Shown here in pieces: positions 40,131 to 49,999 of a stretch of DNA of 64,000 bases. The stretch lies in assembly GCA_007858575.1 (NCBI GenBank), contig CP042279.1, positions 5,830,501 through 5,894,500 on the forward strand. The letters run 5' to 3'. The notes beneath the pieces were generated by a model that ran no database searches, was not told the origin of the DNA, and saw only the letters and a program-made list of their open reading frames with translations. Positions within the stretch are counted from its first letter, which is position 1, and each line of letters starts with the position of its first letter. This DNA comes from Streptomyces sp. WAC08241. GTDB lineage: Bacteria > Actinomycetota > Actinomycetes > Streptomycetales > Streptomycetaceae. The position numbers were made by a program, and so were the translations under genes.

Positions 40131-40994
40131 CGGCGGAGGCGGTACGGGGCGCGGCGCAGGGCGCGGCGGTGCTCTGCGCGGGGCTCGCCCTGTGGTGGAC
40201 GGTCGAGCGGCGGCGCGGGACCGGCCGGGTGCGGGCGGTGCTCGCGGGCGGTGTGCCCGAGGAGGCCGGCCGGGGGCCTGGCCGGTGGCGGTCGCGCACG
40301 GATGGGCCCTGCTGCGGGGCAGGCGCGCGTGGCTGTGCCTGCCGGTGGCGGGAGTCCTCGCACTGCTCGGGGAGTCGCCGCTGCCGCTGGTGGCGGGGCG
40401 CTCGCGGTGCCCCTGGTCGGGCGACGGTTGCGGGCCGCCGGACGGCGCAGGGAACGGGAGGCGCGGGCCGAACGGGTCGTGGCCCTGTGCGGGGCGGTCG
40501 TCGGGGAGCTGCGGGCCGGCTGGCAGCCCGCGCAGGCGTTGTCCTTCGCGGCCCGGGAGACCGGAGCCCTGGGCGACGAGGAGGCGCGGGTGCTCGCGGC
40601 GGCTCGGTTCGGCGGAGACGTGCCGGAGGCCCTGCGGAGGGCGTCCCGGCAGGACGGTGCCGACGGCCTCGCGGGCATGGCGGCCTGCTGGCAGGTGGCC
40701 GTCGACGGGGCGCCGGCCTGGCCGCCGGGCTCGACCGGCTGGAGGCCTCCTGCGGGACCGGCACGAGCAGCGGGAGCGGCTGCGGGCCGAACTGGCCGGA
40801 GCCTGGGCCACGGTGACCGTCCTCGCGCTGCTCCCGGCGGCGGGGCTCGCCCTCGGTACGGCGCTCGGGGCCGACCCGCTGCGGGTACTGCTCCACACCC
40901 CGGCGGGCCTGGGCTGCCTGGCCGTCGGCGGGGCCCTGGAGGCGGCCGGCCTGTGGTGGGCCGCGCGGATCGTACGGGGAGGGAGCGGGCGTGA
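40127..40994 (+). CDS. TadB-like pilus assembly membrane protein
   Basis: About 289 residues with the GspF-type fold. It starts TAEAVRGAAQGAAVLCAGLA, with membrane segments near 40330-40430 (LCLPVAGVLALLG), then the cytosolic helical domain VVALCGAVVGELRAGWQPAQ and ALSFAARETGALGDEE, LRRASRQDGADGLAGMAACW, and a late membrane pair (VTVLALLPAAGLALGTALGA, AGLGCLAVGGALEAAGLWW). GTG 40127 overlaps the tadA stop; TGA 40992-40994 overlaps the next ATG. Frames change near 40225, 40270, 40415, 40712 and 40750. It forms the inner-membrane platform with TadC. Confidence 0.8.
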
Positions 40995-41766
40995 TGCCGC
41001 TGGACGTTCTTCAGGCGGGGGCACTCCTGACGGCGGCGGTGTGCCTGTGCGCGCAAGGCGTCCGCGAGGTGCTGCGCGAGCTGGGGGCGCGCCGGACGCG
41101 GAGGCGGACGCGGAACCTTCTCGGGTGCCGGCCCCGCCGCCCCGGAAGGCCCGGGCGGGGCTGCCGCCGTGGGTGGGGCTCTGGGCGGTGCCGGTCGTGG
41201 CGGTCGGGCTCGGCTGGGTGCTCTTCGGCGGGATCGCCGGCCTGGGCGTCGGAGTCCTGGTGGCCTGCGGGGTGCGGAGACGGCTCCCCGGGCACCGGGC
41301 GTCGACCGATCCGGACGGCGGCGAGGAGGAGGCGGTACGGCATCTTCCGCTGGCGGCCGACCTGTTGGCGGCCTGCGCCGCTTCGGGGGCCGGGCCCGGG
41401 GAGGCGGCGGAGGCGGTGGGCCGGTCGCTGGGCGGCCCGCTCGGGGAACGCCTGGCCCGCACGGCGGCCGAACTGCGCCTCGGCGGCGAACCGGCCGAGG
41501 TGTGGGGAGGTTCGGCGCGATACCGGGTGCCGTGGGACTCGCCCGTTGCCTGGAACGGGCCGGCTCTCGGGGGCGCCCTCGGCGGAGGCCGTGGCCCGGT
41601 ACGCGACGGCTCTGCGAGCCGCCCGCGCCCGTACGGCGGCGGCCGGTGCGCGCCGGGCCCAGGTCCTGATCAGCGCGCCCGTGGGGCTCTGCTTCCTGCC
41701 GGCCTTCCTGGCGGTGGGGTGGCCCCGGTGGTGATCGGCCTCGCGACGGGCCTGCTGCACGGATGA
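40994..41766 (+). CDS. TadC-like pilus assembly membrane protein
   Basis: About 258 residues. It opens PLDVLQAGALLTAAVCLCAQ, has two membrane helices in WVGLWAVPVVAVGLGWVLFG and GIAGLGVGVLVACGVRRRLP, the GspF-like domain LPLAADLLAACAASGAGPGE and AAEAVGRSLGGPLGERLART, and a last helix (LISAPVGLCFLPAFLAVG). The ATG at 40994 overlaps the tadB stop (TGATG); a GTG at 40991 is also possible. Frames change near 41080, 41515, 41560 and 41725. It completes the ATPase-platform set of the Tad system. Confidence 0.8.
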
Positions 41767-41832
41767 GAACGACGACGAGACACGACGACACATGACGAGA
41801 CACGACAAGCGGAACGGAACGAGGAGGACGAC

Positions 41833-42098
41833 ATGGCAGGGGCAGGGCAGGGGCAGTGACGGGGAAGGCGGCAGGGGTGATGACGGCGGTGACGGCGGTC
41901 CGGGGGCGGGTCGGCGGATGGTGGCGGGCGCGGCGGGAGGCGGCGCGTCGCGACGCGGGGATGAGCACCAGCGAGTACGCGGTGGGGACGATCGCGGCGG
42001 CGGCGTTCGCCGCGGTGCTCTACAAGGTCGTGACCAGCGGAACGGTCTCGGGAGCGCTGGAGTCGATGATCGGGAAGGCGCTCGATGCGTCGTTCTGA
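41833..42098 (+). CDS. DUF4244 pilin-like protein (probable Flp-type subunit)
   Basis: A small protein of about 80-90 residues. The core is RRDAGMSTSEYAVGTIAAAA followed by FAAVLYKVVTSGTVSGALES, i.e. a Flp-pilin-like hydrophobic helix after a Gly-Met-Ser-Thr-Ser-Glu-Tyr motif with the conserved Glu. The ATG at 41833 has GAGGAGG at ideal spacing, but the frame closes after eight codons; the pilin frame is open from GTG 41856. I infer a one-base indel between them. The gene ends at TGA 42096, overlapping the tadE start by 14 bases. It is the best candidate for the major pilus subunit. Confidence 0.75.
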
Positions 42099-42639
42099 GG
42101 CGCGTCGTTCTGGGACGGGTCGTTCCGGAGCGTGTCGTTCCGGATCGTGCCGTTCCGATCGGGGCTTCGCGACCGTGGAGGCGGCGATGGTCCTGCCCGT
42201 CCTGGCGCTGTTCACGATGACCCTGCTCTGGGCCCTCGCCGCGGCCGCCGCGCAGCTCAAGTGCGTGGACGCGGCTCGGGCGGGCGCGCGGTCGGCGGCC
42301 CGTTCGAACCGGTGACCGCCGCGGAGACGGCCGCGCGGTCCGCGGCGCCCGAGGGCGCCCGGGTGTCGGTGGCACGCTCGGGGAGCTGTGGCGGGTGACG
42401 GTGGAAGTGGCGGCCCCGGCCCCCGGGGCCTGGGCCTCACCCTGCGGGCGGACGCGGCGGCCCTCGCGGAGGACACCGGCTTCCTCGCGGAGGGCGGCGC
42501 GGCAGCCGGTGACTTGGGGGCCGGTGACTTGAGGTCCGGGACCTCGGGGCCAGGGATTCCGGGCTCGAGGATTCCGGGACCGGGGGTTCGGAAGCAGGAG
42601 CTTCAGGCCCGGGGTCTCGGAGCCGGGGGACCGCCGTGA
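42085..42639 (+). CDS. TadE-like minor pilin with repeat-expanded N-terminus
   Basis: Reads RGFATVEAAMVLPVLALFTM then TLLWALAAAAAQLKCVDAAR AGARSAARS, the TadE signature (Gly-Phe-x-Thr-Val-Glu and a hydrophobic helix), then GARVSVARSG, VTVEVAAPAPG and LTLRADAAALAED. The first 25 residues (MRRSEARRSGTGRSGACRSG) come from an 18-bp DNA repeat based on CGTTC-GGA-CGTG words. The C-terminus beyond about 42480 is a Gly/Pro repeat run ending at TGA 42637, overlapping the next GTG. Frames change near 42312 and 42390. TadE is a pseudopilin that helps assemble the Flp fibre. Confidence 0.7.
42500..42600 (+). repeat. G-rich degenerate repeat in the tadE 3' end
   Basis: Words such as GGTGACTTG-GGGGCC / GGTGACTTGAGGTCC and GGGATTCCGGGCTCGA / GGATTCCGGGACCG recur. 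The stretch encodes a Gly/Pro tail with no domain. Confidence 0.55.
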
Positions 42640-43000
42640 AGCTGCCCGCCGCCCACCCGGCTGTCGTGGACCCGGCCGTCGGGACGACCGGGGTGCGGCG
42701 ACCGTGTGGACGGCGTTCGCGGCCTGCGTGCTGTGCGTGGTGTTCGGGGCGCTGCTCGCGCTGGGCCAGGCGGTAGTGGCCCGGCACCGGGCCGGAGGGG
42801 CTGCCGACCTGGCCGTCCTCGCCGCCGCCGACCGGGCCCTGTGGGGCGAGGCCGAGGCGTGCGCCGCCGCCTCACGGGTGGCCGGTGAGCAGGGCGCCGA
42901 GCTGGTGCGGTGCGCGGTGCGGGGCGAGCTCGCCGAGGTGACCGCGCGGGTGGTGCGCGGCCCGTACCGGCCGGAGGTCAGGTCCCGGGCGGGCCCTCAG
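42636..43000 (+). CDS. TadG-like secreted helicase-neighbour protein (Rv3654c type), right end unclear
   Basis: After a short start (VKLPAAHPAVVDPAVG) the frame changes near 42690 to RGAATVWTAFAACVLCVVFG and ALLALGQAVVARHRAGGAAD, LAVLAAADRALWGEAEACAA, then GAELVRCAVRGELAEVTARV and VRGPYRPEVRSRAGP. This matches the TadG/Rv3654c-like proteins that end the actinobacterial tad operon: one membrane helix after an RGAATVW motif and two Cys outside. The GTG at 42636 overlaps the tadE stop. The true stop is not certain, because the frame runs on antisense to the 3' end of the helicase gene, which converges with it here. Confidence 0.6.
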
Positions 43001-45663
43001 GCGCCCCTGCCGGGTCCGCCGGAGCCGCCTCCGGGCCTTCCGGCACCCGAGGATCCTGCGGAGCCGGCTCCCGGGCCTCAGGCGCCTGCCGTCGACCCCC
43101 TCCGCCTCCCGGGCACCCTCCGGGGCCGCCTTCCGGTCCTCTGGAACTGCCTCCCAGTCCTCTGGGACCGCCTCTCGGCCTTCCGGGACCGCCTCCCGAT
43201 CCTCCGGAGCCGTCTCCCGGTCCTCCGGGGCCCCGCGGAGGAGTTCCGTGAGGAGGCGGACTGCGCCGCGTTTGTGGAGGGGGTCGTTGCCGTTGCCGCA
43301 CTTCGGGGACTGGATGCAGGACGGGCAGCCCGCCTCGCACTCGCAGGAGGCGATGGCCTCCCGGGTGGCCGTCAGCCAGGCGCGGGCCGTGTGGAAGGCC
43401 CGTTCGGCGAAGCCCGCGCCGCCCGGATGCCCGTCGTACACGAAGACGGTGGGCAGCAGGGTGTCGGGGTGGAGCGGCACGGAGACGCCGCCGATGTCCC
43501 AGCGGTCGCAGGTGGCGAAGAGCGGCAGCATGCCGATGGAGGCGTGCTCGGCGGCGTGCAGGGCGCCGCCGAGGATCTCCGGGTTGATCCGGGCGGCGTC
43601 GAGCTGGTCCTCGGTGACCGTCCACCACACGGCACGGGTGCGCAGGGTGCGGGGCGGCAGGTCGAGCTTGGTCTCGCCGAGCACCTCGCCCGTGATGAGA
43701 CGGCGGCGGAGGAAGGAGACGACCTGGTTGGTGACCTCGACGGAGCCGTAGCAGAGGCGGCCGGCTCCCCAGGGGATCTCGGTGTCGGTGTCGAGGACGG
43801 AGACGGAGGTGGTGTCGCGGGCGGTGGTGGAGTACGGCGGGACGGCCTCCTCCACGAGGGCCACGGAGTCCTCGAGGTCGAGCTCCCGCACCAGGTAGGT
43901 GCGGCCCTGGTGGAGGTGGACGGCGCCCTCGTGGACGGAGGTGTGGGAGGCCGCCTCGTCGACCGTGCCGAGGAGGCGGCCGGTGCCGGTCTCCACGATC
44001 CGCACGGGGCTGCCGCCGCCGCCCCGGATGTCGGTGAGGTCGGCGGCCCGCTCGCGGCGGGTCCAGTACCAGCCGGTGGAGCGGCGGCGCAGCAGGCCGG
44101 CGGTCTCCAGTTGGGGGAGCAGGTCGGGGACGGCCGGGCCGAAGAGGCCAGGTCGGGTTCGGTCAGCGGCAGCTCCGCGCCGCGGCGCACAGATGGGGGC
44201 GAGGACGTAGGGGTTGTCGGGGTCCAGGACGGTCGACTCGACCGGCTGCTCGAAGATCGCCTCGGGGTGGTGGACCAGGAAGGTGTCCAGCGGGTCGTCC
44301 CGGGCGACCATGATCGCGAGGGCGCCCTCGCCCGAGCGGCCGGCGCGGCCCGCCTGCTGCCAGAGGGAGGCCCGGGTGCCCGGGTATCCGGCGATCAGGA
44401 CGGCGTCCAGGCCCGAGACGTCCACGCCCAGCTCCAGGGCGGTCGTGGCGGCCAGGCCCAGGAGTTCCCCGGAGTGCAGGGACCGTTCCAGGGCGCGGCG
44501 CTCCTCGGCAGGTAGCCGCCCCGGTAGGCGGCGACGCGGCGGGCCAGGGCGCGGTCGGTCTCGGCGAGCCGTTCCTGGGCGATCACCGAGATCAGCTCGG
44601 CGCCGCGCCGGGAGCGTACGAAGGCGACCGAGCGGACGCCCTGCCGGGTCAGGTCGGTCAGCAGGTCCGCGGTCTCGGCGGTGGCCGTGCGGCGCACCGG
44701 CGCGCCGCGCTCTCCGTGCAGCTCGGTCAGCGGCGGCTCCCAGAGGGCGAAGACCAGCTCGCCGCGCGGGGAGGCGTCGTCGGAGACCTCGGTGACCGGC
44801 AGGCCGGTGAGGCGGCCGGCGGCCCGGGCGGGGTCGGCGGAGGTGGCCGAGGCGAGGAGGAAGACCGGCTCGGAGCCGTACCGGGCGCAGATCCGGCGCA
44901 GGCGCCGCAGCACCTGGGCGACGTGGGAGCCGAAGACGCCCCGGTAGGTGTGGCACTCGTCGATCACGACGTAGCGCAGGGCGCGAAGGAAGGAGGACCA
45001 GCGGGGGTGGAGGGAGGACGCCCCGGTGCAGCATGTCGGGGTTGGTCAGGACGAGGTTCGCGTACTGGCGGACCCACTCGCGCTCCTCGACCGGCGTGTC
45101 GCCGTCGTAGAGGGCGGGACGGATCCGGTTGCCGAGCGGGGCGGCCAGTTCCCGCACGGCGCGCCGCTGGTCGGCGGCGAGGGCCTTGGTGGGCGCGAGG
45201 TAGAGGGCGGTGGCCCCGCGTCCGTTGGGGGCCTCGGAGCCGTCCAGGAGCGTGCTGAGGACCGGGGCGAGGTAGGCGAGCGACTTGCCCGAGGCGGTGC
45301 CGGTGGCGATCACCACGGACTCGCCGTCGAGGGCGTGCTCGGCGGCCTCCGCCTGGTGGGCCCACGGGTGCTCGATCCCGGCCTCCCGGATCGCCGCGAT
45401 CACCTCCGGGCGGATGCGGTCCGGCCAGACCGCATGACGACCCGCCCGGGCGGGCATGTGCTCCGTATGAGTGATGCGCGCGGCCCGGCTCTCGCCCGAG
45501 GAGAGCCGGTCCAGGACCATGCCGGGAGAGGGCGGCTGCCCCTGTCCCCGGCGGGACGACTGGGGCGGTGATTCTTGGCCATCGGCATCGAGTGTGTCAC
45601 TGCCATGACGGACAATGCTTCCAAGGCGTCGTGCATGGCTGTGCGTAAGTGATTGAATGCCAT
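42978..45663 (-). CDS. DEAD/DEAH-box helicase with DUF1998-type C-terminus; TTA codon near the start
   Basis: About 800 residues of firm helicase plus a repeat tail. RecA-like domain 1: WAHQAEAAEHALDGESVVIA, ATGTASGKSLAYLAPVL (Walker A), YLAPTKALAADQRRAVREL, TNPDMLH, VIDECHTYRGVFGSH (DECH box) and SATSADP. Domain 2: GVRSVAFVRSRRGAE, LELGVDVSGLDAVLIAGYPG, LWQQAGRAGRSGEGALAI. The end has a Cys cluster (CECEAGCPSCIQSPKCGNGN). It resembles the MrfA/YprA DNA-repair helicases. The ATG at 45661-45663 starts MAFNHLRTAM, where codon 6 is TTA. Frame changes lie near 45560, 45015, 44505 and 44150. Beyond 43220 the tail is degenerate EDREAVPE-type repeats and the stop is uncertain. Confidence 0.85.
43100..43250 (-). 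repeat. Repeat tail of the helicase gene
   Basis: On the minus strand the words encode PEDRETAPEDREAVPEG and close variants, about six degenerate copies of a 21-24 bp unit (CCGCCTC/CCGGTCCTCTGG on the + strand). It lies after the conserved helicase end (LLTELLRG). Confidence 0.7.
45646..45648 (-). promoter_or_regulatory. TTA leucine codon (bldA-dependent) in the helicase gene
   Basis: Codon 6 of the helicase (ATG GCA TTC AAT CAC TTA) is the rare Leu codon read only by the bldA tRNA in Streptomyces. It is the only in-frame TTA I found in the genes of this window. Confidence 0.8.
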
Positions 45664-45743
45664 CGCGGCTGGCGATCCGTTCCTCGGCCCCGTCCGGGAG
45701 CCCCGAGAGAACGATCGCCCGATAGCAAGGTGCTGGAGGATCC

Positions 45744-46095
45744 GTGGACCTGTCCCTGTCGACTCGCAATGTGACCGGCGCTGGTGGTGACCGTACGGTC
45801 GTCGAGGTCGGTGGCGAGATTGATGTATACCGCGCCCAAAGCTGCGCGAGCAGTTGGTCGAGTTGGTGAACGACGGCAGTTACCACCTGGTCGTCGATAT
45901 GGAGAGCGTGGACTTCTCGACTCCACCGGCCTCGGTGTGCTCGTCGGCGGCCTGAAGCGCGTCCGTGCCCACGAGGGCTCGCTGCGCCTCGTCTGCAACC
46001 AGGAGCGCATTCTCAAGATTTTCCGGATCACGGGCCTCACCAAGGTGTTCCCGATCCACACCTCGGTCGACGAGGCCGTCAACGCCGTCGACTGA
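45744..46095 (+). CDS. bldG: Anti-sigma factor antagonist BldG
   Basis: A STAS-domain protein, about 117 residues. It begins VDLSLSTRNVTGAGGDRTVV, with strands EVGGEIDVY and YHLVVDM, the phosphorylated serine in FLDSTGLGVLVGGLKRV, and the end LKIFRITGLTKVFPIHTSVD. This matches Streptomyces BldG, which is needed for aerial hyphae and antibiotic production. The GTG at 45744 follows AGGTGCTGGAGGA. Indels near 45835 (CCCAAAGCTG) and 45919 (TTCTCGAC, where TTCCTCGAC is expected) break the frame. The net loss of two bases fits two errors in a gene that must work. Confidence 0.95.
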
Positions 46096-46109
46096 GCCCG
46101 GGGGTTCGC

Positions 46110-46567
46110 ATGGCCACCGTTGAACTCCGCTTCAGCGCCCAGCCCGAGCACGTCCGGACGGCCCGCCTGGTGGCGGCCGCGGTGGCGCGCCGGGCGGGGG
46201 TGGACGAGGCGCTCTCGACGAGGTGCGCCTCGCCGTCGGCGAGGCGTGTTCCCGTGCCGTCGGGCTGCACCGCAGCAACGACGTCACGACCCCCATCCGG
46301 GTCGTCCTGACCGAGGAGGAGAAGTCGTTCTCCATCGAGGTCGGTGACGAGGTGCCGGGCGCGGGGGTGGCGGCGGCCGATGCGGTCGGGGTGCCCGGCG
46401 CGCGGGCCGCGGCCCCGGCCGAGGACTTCGACGACGCCGACGGCGAGGACGAGATGGGCCTCGCGGTGATCCGCGGGCTCGTCGACGACGTCGAGGTGAG
46501 CGCCGGCGCGGACGGCGGCACGCTCCGTATGACCTGGCCGGTGAGCCCGGCGGACGTCCTGTCCTGA
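46110..46567 (+). CDS. Anti-sigma regulatory kinase, HATPase fold (BldG partner)
   Basis: About 152 residues. The N box is LDEVRLAVGEACSRAVGLHR, and the G1-type motif is EDEMGLAVIRGLVDDVEV, as in SpoIIAB/RsbW-like serine kinases. A Ala/Asp-rich insert (AAPAEDFDDADGEDE) separates them. It lies 15 bp downstream of bldG and is the expected co-transcribed partner that phosphorylates or binds BldG. Start ATG 46110; one frame change near 46215. The end STLRMTWPV-type strand (GTLRMTWPVSPADVLS) is intact. Confidence 0.9.
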
Positions 46568-46607
46568 GGCGTTCCGACCCTGCGGGGCGCGCGAGCGGTA
46601 GCAATTC

Positions 46608-46638
46608 GAGGAGGGCCCCGCATCGCGGGCCCCTCCTC
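46608..46638 (+). terminator. Hairpin terminator after the bldG operon
   Basis: GAGGAGGGCCCCGC pairs with GCGGGCCCCTCCTC across ATC, with one mismatch, 41 bases after the stop. Confidence 0.6.
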
Positions 46639-46724
46639 GTCACTCTTCTCCCGCCTTCGGGGCAGCCGCGCGGGGGCTTCCGGGTCCCCGTATGTGCCGG
46701 TTCGTCTCCCTATGATCCGTCCCC

Positions 46725-49055
46725 ATGGACCGATCCGTCCCCATGGACCCCCTCCCCTCGTCTCCCTCGCCGCGGCGGTGCTCACGAGCGGGAACCGGAC
46801 GATCGTGGTCGTCATCGCGGCCGTCGCCCTCGCCGCGCTGCTCGTCGCCTGGTTCTTCGCCCGCCGGGTGCTCGCGGCCGGCGAGGGCACCGAGAGGATG
46901 CGGGAGATCGCCGCCGCCGTGCAAGAAGGGGCCAACGCCTACCTCGCGCGGCAGCTCCGTACCCTCGCCGTCTTCGCCGCCGCCGTGTTCCTCCTGCTCT
47001 CGCGCTGCCCGCCGACACCTGGTCGCAGCGGGCCGGGCGCTCCCTGTTCTTCCTGGTCGGGGCGCTGTTCTCGGCGGTCACCGGGTACCTCGGCATGCGG
47101 CTCGCCGTACGGGCGAACGTCCGGGTCGCCGCGGCGGCCCGGGACGCCGCTCCGGCACCGGGCGAACCGGAGCGGGACCCGGACGGGGCCGCGCACCGGG
47201 CCATGCGGATCGCCTTCCGCACGGGCGGGGCCGTCGGCATGTGCACCGTCGGCCTCGGGCTGCTCGGCGTCGCCTGCGTCGTCCTCGTCTACGCCGCCGA
47301 CGCGCCCAAGGTCCTGGAGGGGTTCGGACTCGGCGCGGCCCTCATCGCCATGTTCATGCGCGTGGGCGGCGGCATCTTCACCAAGGCCGCCGACGTCGGC
47401 GCCGACCTGGTCGGCAAGGTCGAGCAGGGCATCCCCGAGGACGACCCGCGCAACGCCGCCACCATCGCCGACAACGTGGGGACAACGTCGGCGACTGCGC
47501 CGGCATGGCGGCCGACCTCTTCGAGTCGTACGCCGTGACCCTGGTCGCCGCGCTGATCCTCGGCAAGGCTGCCTTCGGCGACCACGGCCTCGCCTTTCCC
47601 CTGATCGTGCCCGCGATCGGCGTGGTCACCGCCGTGATCGGCATCCTCGCCGTCTCGCCCCGGCGGGCCGACCGCGGCGGGATGAGCGCGATCAACCGCG
47701 GCTTCCTCGTCTCGGCGGTGGTCTCCCTCGCGCTCGTCGCCGTCGCCGCCTTCACGTACCTGCCGTCCACCTACGCCGGCCTGGAGGGCGTCACCGAGCC
47801 CGGCCTGCGCGGGCACGGGGCGACCCGCGCGTCCTCGCCCTGGTCGCCGTCGCCCTCGGCATCGTCCTGGCCGCGCTCATCCAGCAGCTCACCGGCTACT
47901 TCACCGAGACGAGCAGGCGGCCCGTGCGGGACGTCGGCAGGTCCTCGCTCACCGGCCCCGCGACCGTCGTCCTCGCGGGCGTGGCCCTCGGCATGGAGTC
48001 CGCCGTCTACACGGCCCTCCTGATCGGGCTCACCGTCTACGGGGCTTTCCTGCTCGGCGGGACCTCGGTCGTGCTGGCGCTCTTCGCGGTCGCGCTGGCC
48101 GGGACGGGCCTGCTCACCACCGTCGGCGTGATCGTCGCCATGGACACCTTCGGACCGGTCGCGGACAACGCCCAGGGCATCGCGGAGATGTCCGGGGACG
48201 TCCGGGGCGCGGGCGCGCGGGTCCTGACCGACCTGGACGCGGTCGGCAACACGACCAAGGCCATCACCAAGGGCATCGCCATCGCCACCGCCGTCCTGGC
48301 GGCCTCGGCGCTCTTCGGCTCGTACCGGGACGCCATCGCCACCTCGGTCGCGGAGGTGGGCGCGCGGGCCGGCGAACTGACCCTCTCCATGGACATCTCG
48401 CAGCCGAACAACCTCTTCGGCCTGATCCTCGGCTCCGCGGTCGTCTTCCTCTTCTCGGGGCTCGCGATCAACGCCGTGTCCCGGTCGGCGGGATCGGTGG
48501 TGTACGAGGTGCGGCGGCAGTTCCGCGAGCACCCCGGGATCATGGACCACACCGAGAAGCCCGAGTACGGGCGGGTCGTCGACATCTGCACCAAGGACGC
48601 GCTGCGCGAACTCGCCACGCCCGGCCTGCTCGCCGTGACGGCCCCGATCGCGGTGGGCTTCGCGCTCGGCGTCGGCCCGCTCGGCGCGTACCTCGCCGGG
48701 GCGATCGGCACGGGGCGCTGATGGCGGTCTTCCTCGCCAACTCCGGCGGCGCCTGGGACAACGCGAAGAAGCTGGTCGAGGACGGGAACCACGGCGGCAA
48801 GGGCAGCGAGGCGCACGCGGCGACCGTCATCGGGGACACCGTCGGCGACCCCTTCAAGGACACGGCGGGACCGGCGATCAACCCCTCCTGAAGGTGATGA
48901 ACCTGGTCGCGCTCCTCATCGCCCCGGCCGTCGTGCGGTTCGGGCACGGGGACGACGCGAATCCCTGGGTACGGGCGGCCGTCGCCGCGGTCGCGCTGCT
49001 CGTGGTCGTCGTCGCCGTGCTCCTCTCCAAGAGGCGCTCCGTGGAAGCCGCCTGA
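46725..49055 (+). CDS. hppA: K+-insensitive proton-pumping pyrophosphatase
   Basis: A membrane pump that couples PPi hydrolysis to proton export; about 777 residues and some 16 membrane helices. Key blocks are MREIAAAVQEGANAYLARQL, GGGIFTKAADVGADLVGK (PPi site), NVGDCAGMAADLFESY, GVIVAMDTFGPVADNAQGIA and TVIGDTVGDPFKDTAGPAIN. The segment GNTTKAITKG has Lys where K+-dependent pumps have Ala, so this is the K+-independent type. Start is the ATG at 46725 or 46743, with an indel soon after. Frames change near 46765, 47005, 47490, 47825, 48720 and 48890; the seven-copy agreement with the family makes decay unlikely. It is separated from the bldG operon by a terminator. Confidence 0.93.
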
Positions 49056-49263
49056 CTGGGTGGCCGCCTGACGAGGCGTCCTCCTGACGGGGCGTCCGTC
49101 TGACGTGGCATCCGTCTCATTCATGGAGACGGCGGGGTACGTGAGCGGTCTCTCCCTTGGTTCAAAAGACTTCAATACGGGACGAATCAGTCGTACGAAA
49201 GGTGGAAGTAGCCCGTTCGGCGTGTATGTTCCGGGGCCGAGAGCCTTGGAAGGGACCGATCCG

Positions 49264-49990
49264 GTGAACAAGAAGCTTGCGGCCGCACTGTCCGGCGGCG
49301 CGGTACTGGTGCTCGCGCTGTCGGGTTGCAGCGACGACGAGGGCAACAAGGTGGAGGACTGGGCGAAGACGTTCTGCGACCAGGCCAAGCCCCAGATCCA
49401 GAAGCGGGCCGACGCCCACCAGATCATCATCTCGACGGCGGCCGACAGCAAGCCCGCCGAGATCCAGGCCGCGGACTCGAAGGCGTTCCAGGACATCGCC
49501 GACGCCGACCGCGCCTCGCCAAGGCCGTCGAGAGCGCCGGCGCCCCGCCCGTGGAGAACGGCGAGAAGATCAAGCAGGACGCGGTCAAGGAGCTCAACGA
49601 GACCGCGGTGGCCTACGAGGGCCTCAAGAAGCAGGTCGACGCGCTGGACCCGTCGAACCAGCAGAAGTTCGCGGACGGCCTCCAGAACGTCGCCAACGGG
49701 CTGACCAGGATCGAGAAGATGGACCAGAACGCCCTGGCCAAGCTGGAGGGGGCGAGATCGGGCAGGCGATGGCCAAGCAGCCCGGCTGCCAGAAGCCCAC
49801 CGCCTCGACCCCGCCGAAGCCCTCGGGCTCCGCCTCCCCGGGAGCCGGCTCCACCGCGGACGCGGGCGGCGCCGCCGAACCCACGGGGAAGGCGTCCGCG
49901 AAGCCGGACGGCAAGGCGTCCGCCGAGCCGAGCGGCAAGGCGTCCGCGAAGCCGAGCGCGAAGGCCACGGCCACCAAGAGCGAGGAGTAG
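49264..49990 (+). CDS. Small secreted lipoprotein with repeat tail
   Basis: About 241 residues. The signal VNKKLAAALSGGAVLVLAL is followed by the lipobox LSGC, then a helical domain with two Cys (WAKTFCDQAKPQIQKRADAH and AKQPGCQKPT) that may form a disulfide, with DAVKELNETAVAYEGLKKQV and LDPSNQQKFADGLQNVANGL between. The C-terminus is a disordered GKASAKP-type repeat (49885-49975). No catalytic motif is visible. GTG start at 49264 follows GGAAGGGA. Frames change near 49517 and 49755. A structural cell-surface role is inference. Confidence 0.78.
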
Positions 49991-49999
49991 GCCTCCCGG

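Noticed and set aside
37813..40896. Open frame of 1027 codons on the minus strand
   Set aside because: It is antisense to tadZ, tadA and tadB, is made of Arg/Pro/Ala/Gly runs, and has no motif. Long antisense frames are normal in DNA with very GC-rich third codon positions.
42704..44515. Plus-strand frame of 603 codons through the helicase
   Set aside because: Only its first 100 codons match TadG; the rest is antisense to conserved helicase motifs.
45744..46095. Programmed frameshifting or phase variation in bldG
   Set aside because: The same kind of indel appears in most long genes, including topA and holB, so a general error source explains it better.
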